Below are positions 56,377 through 64,000 of a stretch of DNA of 64,000 bases, piece after piece. Position numbers and translations under genes: made by a program. The stretch's first letter is position 1; each line of letters begins with the position of its first letter. The notes below the pieces were generated by a model. The model was not told the DNA's origin. It worked only from the letters and a program-made list of their open reading frames with translations, and searched no databases. The DNA comes from Leuctra nigra. Taxonomy: Eukaryota; Arthropoda; Insecta; Plecoptera; Leuctridae. The stretch is taken from positions 29,324,520-29,388,519 of the forward strand of contig OW203767.1 in NCBI GenBank assembly GCA_934045905.1, in the 5' to 3' direction.

Positions 56377-59318
56377 TTGAGCGAGCGTAGCGAGCGTCTC
56401 TATTCTGCACTTTTGGACACTTTCTCTGTTTTTTTTGTGTGTGTTTTTTTGTGTGTTTGGACCGACGGCACAGGCCACAATTTTCATTCGATCGAGCTGA
56501 AATTTTGCACACATACTAATATCATTCTAACTTAATCATGTAAAGTTTTTGAGAGCTGTCATTTGATTGGTTCAAAAATAAAATTATCTCCCGATTGGTC
56601 GAAAATCAAAATCTTCCGATTAAGTTCATATTTTGCATGAACATTAAGTCTATTATTTTCTCATATTTTACAAGTTTTCAGCCCAATCATTAGATAACTT
56701 ATGCACTTATTGACATTTTCAATGTTTGTAACTGTCAGAATTGATGGTGTATCGGGAAATTCCACCGCTTTCCGGATTGTTTTATTTATGTACCAAAGTG
56801 TATTTGTATTTGTATTTATAGATTTTATCTAGTGGAGCGGTCGCTCCACGCCTGCCAAGTCGTACGGCGCGTGCACACTCTCATATAAAGGCTGGACAAA
56901 CCCACTTTTACTGTAAGCATCAAAGTGGCATTTTCGGCCTACTGGATCTTAAAATTGAAAAATCTCACATTGTTGCGATATATCTTAATTTCGAGCTATG
57001 GCCCACCCTACAACATATACCAAATTTGGGAACAATAGGTTACGCCCTTTGCGCGTTAGAGGGCCGTGAAAACAGTGTTTTAGGGCGGTTTTCATAATAA
57101 TAATAATCTCAGTAGTAGTAGTAGTAGTCTCCTGGAATTCAAATCCGGTAACATGGCCACAGCCAAAACGGCTGAACCGATTGATCTCACATTTTTACCA
57201 CGTGTGCACTTTTGGCGTCTGATTTAACCTTCACCCCATTAATTTTTTGTGCCGCCATTTTGAAACCGGAAGTGACGTCATATCTCGACAACGGCTATAC
57301 CGATCGGAACGAAATTTGCGCCAAACGATTCAGACGGTAAACTATATGGATTATCAATAGCAACAGACTATAATTTATGTTAACGAAACCGGAAATGACG
57401 TCATGAAATTTGAAATACATCGATTGGCATTTCGGCAACAAATTTGATCCGATTATTTTGTTATTTATGTAACGTATGTACTTTTGATATCTCATTTGAC
57501 TTATTATAAAACCAACCGGAAGCCGCCATTTTGAAACCGGAAGTGACATCATATGTCAATAACGGCTAAATAGATTTGAACGAAACCAGCGCTAAACAAT
57601 TTAGACGGTCAACTTTATCTATTATCATCAATAATATTTGCAGTTTCCCATACCGAAACCGGAAATGACGTCACACATTTTAAAAATCTCACAAATTTAC
57701 ATTTTGATACAATAAATATACTATTTGAGACAGCTTATAATAAAATGTAATCATGTTTAAATTATAATTCAAGGAGTCAGTGATTTCAGCAGCCATTTTG
57801 AAACAGGAAGTAACGTCATATCTTGAAAATTGGTTGACTGATCGGTATGAAACTACCGCCAAACGATTCGGAAGGTCATCTCTATGAAATAGGAACAGTC
57901 ACACTAGAAATTTCCTATTTATAAGACCGGAAATTACATCATTCAAATTTAAAAATTATTATAATCCACTCCTATATAATGAATACATATTCAGAAAACT
58001 TACAATGATACACATCATTTATAGATATACATTCTTTGTGGCAGTGCAGTAAGTTCAGCAGCCATTTTGAAAACCGAAGTGTTGCCATATCTCGGAACTC
58101 GGTTAACTGATAGGAATGAAACCTTTGCTATGCTTCATGAAAGATCATTTAAAGCAAATATATAGTACCATACGCAGATTTTCATTAGTAAACCAAATTG
58201 TCAATGGCGACTATTTTTAATGGATTTAGTAATTGTTCAATTGACGTCACAAGTTCTAAGAATAAACTAAAAAAAGGAGTGATATCCCCATAAAAAACAC
58301 TCCGTGTAAAAATACCAGCCAAGTCTCTAAAACTAAAAAAAATTATGAAATCTAAAAAATTCTGCACTGAAAAGTAGTGATATCAAAAAATGGTCCAAGT
58401 CAAAACTTTATTTGAAAATCAAAAAATACTTGGCGCATCTTTTTTTTAGGGCATAATATGTATACTACATGTATTATGTATATTTGATGTATATTTTCTA
58501 TCTGGTCTATACTTCTAAACTATGTATACACGATGCGCCAAGTATTTTTTGATATTCAAATAAAGTTTTGACTTGGACCATTTTTTGATATCACTACTTT
58601 TCAGTGCAGAATTTTTTAGATTTCATAATTTTTTTTAGTTGTAGAGACTTGGCTGGTATTTTTACACGGAGTGTTTTTTATGGGGATTTAGCTTACTAAG
58701 CCAGTAACATTACAGATACACTTGTTACCAACAGCACATATATTATACACTTAGAAAACATCATCAACTGATTGTCGCTTTATCCACACAATACAATGAG
58801 CTTTAAATGAACATACATGTTTTTCATTTCTAATGTCTACAGGTAACCTGTCATAAATTTTGCTGAGTTTCAATGAAAAACATATACTTGTTGACTGTGT
58901 GGAATATAATACAATTCATAAGGGATGCATATTATATTATGTATAAGTATGACTTCATTTTTTTTCTTTAATATTGATCGTGTTTCACAGTTATATTAGA
59001 AGCAACGTTTTGACTAGATGTAAAATCTCATATTTACACATTATTCCAGCCCAATCGGTAAAAAATGTATACTTATTTCTACTATAAGTGTTTTGAATAT
59101 CTGTTCACAGAGATTGATGGAGAAGTACCTATCAAATTTATGGCACATTGTCCTGTTATTAAATGTTTCCAGAACGTTTATGGAAAGTTGCTATAAAAAT
59201 CATGTAACGATGTATAGTTAGTTATCTTTGATTGAAAAGATGGATCGTGCTCGATTGGCGATGTTGCGCGGGTCGGTGCTCGCTCATCAACGCGTTACAC
59301 AGAGCGTTTTCCTAGTGA
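56377..59318 (+). mobile_element. Helitron/Helentron-like element (copy H5) split by composite element E
   Basis: Starts TTGAGCGAGCGTAGCGAGCG. Its body resumes after 58687 (GAGTTTCAATGAAAAACATA, TTGTTGACTGTGTGG) and it ends CTCATCAACGCGTTACACAG...TTTTCCTAG then T. Copy H6, which follows directly, shows the uninterrupted order. Confidence 0.7.
56828..58687 (+). mobile_element. Composite non-autonomous element, copy E
   Basis: TCTAG plus hairpin GTGGAGCGGTCGCTCCAC, then seven degenerate units with CCGGAA(G/A)TGACGTCA-type motifs (near 57266, 57389, 57537, 57658, 57808, 57926, 58075), several mutated. It ends with a compact foldback module (58283-58687). The interior units are about 120-150 bp. 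Confidence 0.85.
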
Positions 59319-59364
59319 CCTTTCCTTAAAAAATGTGGACTTTTGGGGTCTAGTGTATGATTAC

Positions 59365-60264
59365 TGAGCGAGCGTAGCGAGCGTCTCCATTCTGCACTTT
59401 TGGAGACTTTCTCTTTTTTTCTCTTTTTTTGGTGTGTTTTTATTTTTGTGTGTTTGGACCGACGGCACAGGCCACAATTTTCTTTCGATCGAGCTGAAAT
59501 TTTGCATACATACTAATATCATTCTAACTTAATCGTATATAGTTTTTGAGAGCTGCCCCTTGATTGGTTCAAAAATGAAAATACCTCCCGATTGGTCGAA
59601 AATCAAAATATTCCGATTAAGTTCATATTTTGCATGTGTATTAAGACTACCATTTTCTCTTATTTTACAAGTTTTCAGCCCAATCATAAGATTAATTATT
59701 CACTTATTGAAACTTTTCAATGTTTGCAACTGTCAGAATTGATGGTATCCGGAAATTCCACCGCTTTCTTTATTGTTTTATTATGTACCAAAGTTTAGAG
59801 ATAGCTATTCGGAGTTTCAACGGAAAAAATATTCTTGTTGACTGTGTGGATTATAGCAATTCATAAGGGATTTATATTATTATAAGTATGCCTACAATGT
59901 TTTTGTTTTTTAATATTGATCTTGTTTCACAGTTATGTTAGAAGCAACGTTTTGACTAGACAGCACATGTAAAATCTCATATTTTACATATTTCCAGCCC
60001 AATCGGTCAAAAATGTACATACTTATTTCTACTTTAAGTGTTTTGAATATCTGTTCCTGGAGATTGATGGAGAAGTACCTATCAAATTCATGGTACATTG
60101 ACCTGTTATTAAATGTTTCCAGAACTTTTATGGAAAGTTGCGATGAAAATCAGTAATGATGTGCCTGTAATAAGTTATCTTTGATTAAATGGATCGTGCT
60201 TGATTGGCGATGTAGCGCGTGTCGGTGCTCGCTAATCAACGCGTTACACAGAGCGTTTTCCTAG
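59365..60264 (+). mobile_element. Helitron/Helentron-like element (copy H6), complete
   Basis: About 900 bp from CTGAGCGAGCGTAGCGAGCG to TCAACGCGTTACACAGAGCG TTTTCCTAG then T. No inverted terminal repeats at the very ends, no coding capacity. Best reference copy in the window. Confidence 0.72.
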
Positions 60265-60368
60265 TTATAAACTAAATAGAAAACAGATACTTTTATGAAA
60301 TATGATTTTTACTGAATCCCTCAGTTAGGTGAATGTTAATAAATACCAACTGCAATGTGAAAAGATTT

Positions 60369-60440
60369 TCCTCGAGTGGGACTCGAACCCACGACCTTCC
60401 GATATCCAGTCAGATGCTCTACCAGCTGAGCTATCGAGGC
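60369..60440 (-). tRNA. tRNA-like sequence, anticodon loop CTGGATA (probably a pseudogene)
   Basis: Minus-strand cloverleaf: acceptor GCCTCGA/TCGAGGA (6 of 7 pairs), D-arm GCTC-AGCTGGTA-GAGC, anticodon stem TCTGA/TCGGA, T-arm GTGGG-TTCGAGT-CCCAC. The formal anticodon is GGA (Ser), but it lacks the long variable arm of tRNA-Ser and the first acceptor pair is broken, so a functional serine tRNA is unlikely. Confidence 0.5.
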
Positions 60441-60544
60441 AGTTCACAGTTACTTTTTATAACAGTTATTTTATTAAGATACTTTTATGTTCATTGAGTG
60501 GATCGATGTATAAGTTTCTGTGCATTTGGTACGGAATTCCTGCT

Positions 60545-60788
60545 GGACATTTTTGACGCACTTGCTTGCTTATCAACGCGTTATTATGATCGTTTTCCTG
60601 GTTTAAAAAAAATACTTTTCTATTGTTCAAATTTAATATATGAAAGACAAATATTTAGAGGTAAACAGCGTTAAAAACACATGTATCTACTTGATACTGC
60701 AGGTTATAACTGCACTAAACACTAATATAATAGGTACACACTAATTACACTATTTAAGTTCCAGTTCTTAGTTTGGATATTATTTAAT
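60545..60788. other. Helentron-like 3' end remnant and unassigned sequence
   Basis: GCTTATCAACGCGTTATTAT and CGTTTTCCTGGT (60568-60602) are a mutated copy of the CTAG end. Nothing else recognised. Confidence 0.45.
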
Positions 60789-61031
60789 GAAAAACTTCAT
60801 TGAACTTTTACAAACTATTTTATTATTTATAAATGCAATATTTCGTCTACTTTCAGCAAACTTCATCTCTTAAATTTCTTAAATTTAGCTTTTGTTTTTG
60901 TAAAAATTGTTTCCTACAACCATCAATCTGTTGTTAAATGTCAAATGCCTGATGAAGTTTGCTGAAAGTAGACGAAATATTGCATTTATAAATAATAAAA
61001 TAGTTTGTGAAAGTCCAATGAAGTTTTTCAC
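60789..61031. repeat. Inverted repeat, arms about 80 bp
   Basis: Left arm AACTTCATTGAACTTTTACA...CTACTTTCAGCAAACTTCAT, right arm ATGAAGTTTGCTGAAAGTAG...CAATGAAGTTT, around a unique centre of about 80 bp. Confidence 0.85.
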
Positions 61032-61547
61032 TAATAACACTAATAAAACAGTTTGTGTTTACTAGGTCTAGGATGTTTAGGACATATTCTTTTTTAGTTT
61101 TTTGTTCAGACACGTCTAAACATGACACATAAATATGTTTCATGTGTTCCTGATTTAAAAAATAAGTATTTCATTTTGCCTAAAAATGACTTTTTCTCGA
61201 TATTTTTAAAAGAATTTAGTCATTTTCTTGCTATATTAAGGTATTTTTGTCCTTCTTTAAATTATTGGGGAAAATAATATTGTATGCTTGTTGCAAGTTA
61301 CAACAATTGTATGAATTTTGGTCTTGACTACAATTCATAAAATCTCCATCCACCATTTGGATGGCCATCAACAATTGCCACTTGATACATTGACACATTC
61401 ATACAATAATTTAAGTTAATTTTAATATATTTCTTGAAGTCCAACTCAGCTAAACCGATAAATCGAATAATATGTGGGCGAATATTAGATAACTTAAAAT
61501 TTCAATGGTCCTTTATCGGGATTTGTGGTCCTTTTTTAAAGAGCTTA
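61032..61547. other. Unassigned intergenic sequence
   Basis: No gene or repeat family recognised. Confidence 0.5.
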
Positions 61548-62185
61548 CCTAACACATTGCTTACCTAACATAAACCTAACTCGTTGGATCTATAAGAAAC
61601 ATATCGACTAAATAAATAAAATATTTTATAAAATTAATTTCAATTAACAACTAACCAAACTGTTTCTACAATCAAGCAGACTTGCCGGTCTACAAATAAT
61701 TAGCTCAACCTTTAAAAGGATTTAAAGTAAGACTGCATGTTAAAACTCTTATAATAACCTATACCTACATTAATTACATCTTCTTCAAGAAAATAATATA
61801 AAACCTAAGTATAACCTAGCAGGTATTGCTATAACTATATATCATACCGTAAAACGTATTCTAACAATAAAATAGATAGACAGCTGCTTGCTTCCGAGCT
61901 GTTTTGAATGGGGCGCATCGAGCGGCCGCAACGGACTCCTCGAACCTACAATGCTATTTATATGGGAAAACATGATTTTTTTTTATTTATGGACGGATCT
62001 TTCTCAAAAACTATACAGGTCTAAGTTAGTATGAGATGAAGGTGTGTGCAAAATTTCAGATCGATACGTTGACCGGTGCGACGTGGGTTGAACCAGCAAA
62101 AAAAAAAAAAAAAACAAACAAACAAACACACACACAGAGAAAGTGCCGCAAGAGTCAAGTGGAGACGCTCGCTCCGCTCGCTTAA
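61548..62185 (-). mobile_element. Helentron-like element fragment (copy H7)
   Basis: On the minus strand starts TTAAGCGAGCGGAGCGAGCG and follows H3 (36636 onward) closely for about 640 bp to GTGTTAGGTAAGCTCTTTAA, then stops. Its order across the site where composite C inserted in H3 is uninterrupted as far as it goes. Confidence 0.7.
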
Positions 62186-62690
62186 TAATGATGGGTTATA
62201 AGAAAATTGGGGAAAAATGGGAAAGAGGTTTATTACAATAGGTACTGAGAGCATTGGCGTCCACATGGGAGGGGGTGGGGGGGGGGGCGAAAGGAACGTT
62301 AGCCCTTCCCCTGGAATTCTCCAAAGATCGATAAATTACAGAAAATATTGGAAAAAATTAATTGCATTATGTTTTGTTGTGGAACTTTTTGAGGAAAGTG
62401 CTTTGCCCCTCACTTCTGATATTTGATTTTTTTGCTAATTTATGAATGATTGTATGTTCATGATTCTAAAAAAGCTGAAAAATATTACTCAAATCGGAAG
62501 AAAATTAAATGTTAAGCTTTTATTTCTCTCTTCCAAAATGCACCAAAACGCTCGGAATGAGTTCAAATTTACCAAAATGTTGCCATCTTGTACGAAACAA
62601 ATTTTACATAAACTAAATGTATATAAATTGCAAAACTAATACTTTGTAGTCACTACGTTTCGTTGCTATAACAAGCTGGGACTGAAAACT
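62186..62690. other. Unassigned sequence
   Basis: A G-run at 62269-62289 and otherwise AT-rich DNA. No gene recognised. Confidence 0.5.
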
Positions 62691-63105
62691 AGACGACGAT
62701 ATGATACTTGAAGCATGGAGCTACTTGAAGTGACTGGCAAAGGAGACTGGACCGTTGTTTCAAGGAATGCACGACAGAGGTCTCTACATTGTGCGGCACT
62801 AGCGTTCTCTACATTCACTCTACGGAACTGCATGACAACTCGGCCGCCATATTGAAATATTCCAGTCGAAATTAAACATCCATCATGAATGGACGGTGCT
62901 TTAACTCGGTGTGTGGTTCATTTACGTGTGATATTTAATGTTTTTAGTGTTTTAGAAGCTAATTCTGGTGTTTAATCAATTAGATATTGTGTACAAATGT
63001 GTGTTCAAGTGAAATCATGCCAGATATGTTTGTAAAATCAGTGATTTTAATGAGAAACGGTTCATGATTTGCTTGACGGATAGACCAAACTTCCTTTTAA
63101 ATCAG
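62691..63105 (+). promoter_or_regulatory. Probable promoter and 5' UTR exon of the gene at 63375
   Basis: The sequence changes to a less AT-rich composition with CTCGGCCGCCATATTG at about 62840 (a YY1-like site on the reverse strand) and ends at a donor ATCAG|GTAAAA (63105/63106). An acceptor TTTTACAATTTCAG at 63353 would join it to the coding exon. The transcription start cannot be placed. Confidence 0.4.
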
Positions 63106-63374
63106 GTAAAATGAATGTAATTCTAGTGTATTTAGAATAAAACTAGTATGTAACATAGAATATTCGTATTCTGTAGCATTCGTGCACTATATTGACTGTA
63201 ACTTGCTTGGAGAATAAGTAATATTAACTCGTTTTGTTGGTGCTTGCAATGACAGGTGTCAGATTAAAGGACATGCATGGATAAACAATGGTAACCTAGT
63301 TTGTTTATAAATAAGGGGTTAAACTTGTACCAACCTTATTTTTACAATTTCAGTGTACGACAGTCCTCTGAACG

Positions 63375-64000
63375 ATGTTCAACTTTATGAAGAAAGGTGG
63401 CCCAGAGAGGGAGGAAAAAGAGAAGCGAAAGAAGGAGAAGAAAGAACGGAAAGATTCACAGAAACCCAGTCGCAGTAGCATGACAGCGGAAGAGTTGCTG
63501 CGACTGGATGAAGTTCGTCGCTCGTTGAAGATCCGTGTGCGTCGTAAAGACAAGGAGAAGTTGCCGAGTGGGATAACGGCGGATTATTCGGCTACGTTCT
63601 TCGCGAGCTTGAACCAGGACGGTCCTGATCACGCCGGTGGATCGTCGAGTTATCTCTCTCGAGCTCCTTCGAGTCCGTCTCCTTCCGGGAGCTCGTGGCA
63701 TCGGACCGGGGACAACCTCACACAGTCCGACAGCAGTGAAGCTAGTCTCACCTCTTTCACCAACCCTCCCCAACGCTCTCTACCCCCTCTCCCCCCTCGG
63801 CCGCCGGCCAGGGGCATCCTCAAAGTCAAACCGAGTCCTGCCAACTCGGAGAATGCTCAGGACAACTCCGACTCCATCGTATTGGTACGGAATACTTTAC
63901 AAAACGAAGTCATCACCTATCAGAACGTACCGAAGGCGAACAACGGGTTTCGAATGTCGCTAAGTCGTACCAGCCCCGCGGATTCGAGTCGTGCAAGTGA
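63375..64000 (+). CDS. Basic, Ser/Pro-rich protein, N-terminal part (runs off window)
   Basis: Open for 208 codons from ATG 63375 to the window end with no stop. An acceptor lies 21 nt upstream of the ATG (63353/63354). The N-terminus MFNFMKKGGPEREEKEKRKK is followed by more Lys/Glu up to residue 26. Next comes a probable helix TAEELLRLDEVRRSLKIR (residues 37-54) with a basic extension, LPSGITADYSATFFASL (63-79), a Ser-rich linker, and a proline-rich SH3-type stretch LPPLPPRPPARGILK (136-150). No catalytic domain is seen in this part. The style is that of a cytoskeletal or signalling scaffold, but I do not recognise the family. High GC and codon regularity support real coding. Confidence 0.8.
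   Translation, partial: MFNFMKKGGPEREEKEKRKKEKKERKDSQKPSRSSMTAEELLRLDEVRRSLKIRVRRKDKEKLPSGITADYSATFFASLNQDGPDHAGGSSSYLSRAPSSPSPSGSSWHRTGDNLTQSDSSEASLTSFTNPPQRSLPPLPPRPPARGILKVKPSPANSENAQDNSDSIVLVRNTLQNEVITYQNVPKANNGFRMSLSRTSPADSSRAS

Overview
This is a 64-kb piece of an AT-rich, intron-containing animal genome, almost certainly an insect. It carries a DUF1091-type secreted protein gene (an arthropod family), an animal fatty-acid-binding protein (FABP) gene, GT-AG introns, TATA boxes, AATAAA signals and dense nested transposons. A hemipteran is my guess only; nothing here fixes the order. There are no operons, CRISPR arrays or bacterial features. Most of the window is non-coding repeat.

Genes on the + strand: (1) A four-exon gene at 8303-19556 encodes a 187-residue secreted DUF1091/ML-like protein. 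All four exons join in phase 0. Its introns hold nested hAT, Helentron-like, foldback and TRIM elements. (2) A first exon of an FABP paralogue lies at 32760-33131, triplicated as a 155-bp unit with a CAGCAC microsatellite and then cut by a 5'-truncated CR1/Jockey-like retrotransposon (33132-34808). (3) An intact FABP gene (TATA 39605, exons 39673-39754 and 44003-44277, then a terminal exon) encodes 135 residues. (4) The 5' part of a gene for a basic, Ser/Pro-rich protein starts at 63375 and runs off the window.

The most remarkable signal is that splice boundaries of these genes have become tandem arrays. The 3' end of exon 1 of the DUF1091 gene, with its GT donor, is repeated as a 43-bp unit giving 65 donor sites (8375-11178). 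The whole terminal exon of the FABP gene (acceptor, 16 codons, stop) is repeated 21 times as a 143-bp unit (44749-47733) with only one poly(A) signal after the last copy. The acceptor of FABP exon 2 is partly duplicated as a 90-bp unit that makes a poison pseudo-exon, and the FABP intron carries a homogeneous 20 x 74-bp G-rich array.

Mobile elements: five copies of a 1.3-2.3 kb composite element (A 25050-27387, B 27397-28710, C 37283-38613, D 49702-51945, E 56828-58687), each with a hairpin end, an interior of repeated ETS/CRE-like motifs and a foldback module at the other end; a Helitron/Helentron-like family with CTAG 3' ends; hAT-type MITEs with exact 8-bp target duplications whose interiors are built from one short word; a mariner-like MITE; a TRIM with primer-binding site and polypurine tract; a tRNA-headed SINE with a 13-bp target duplication; two tRNA-like sequences; and several long inverted repeats. 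A 200-N assembly gap lies at 35346-35545.
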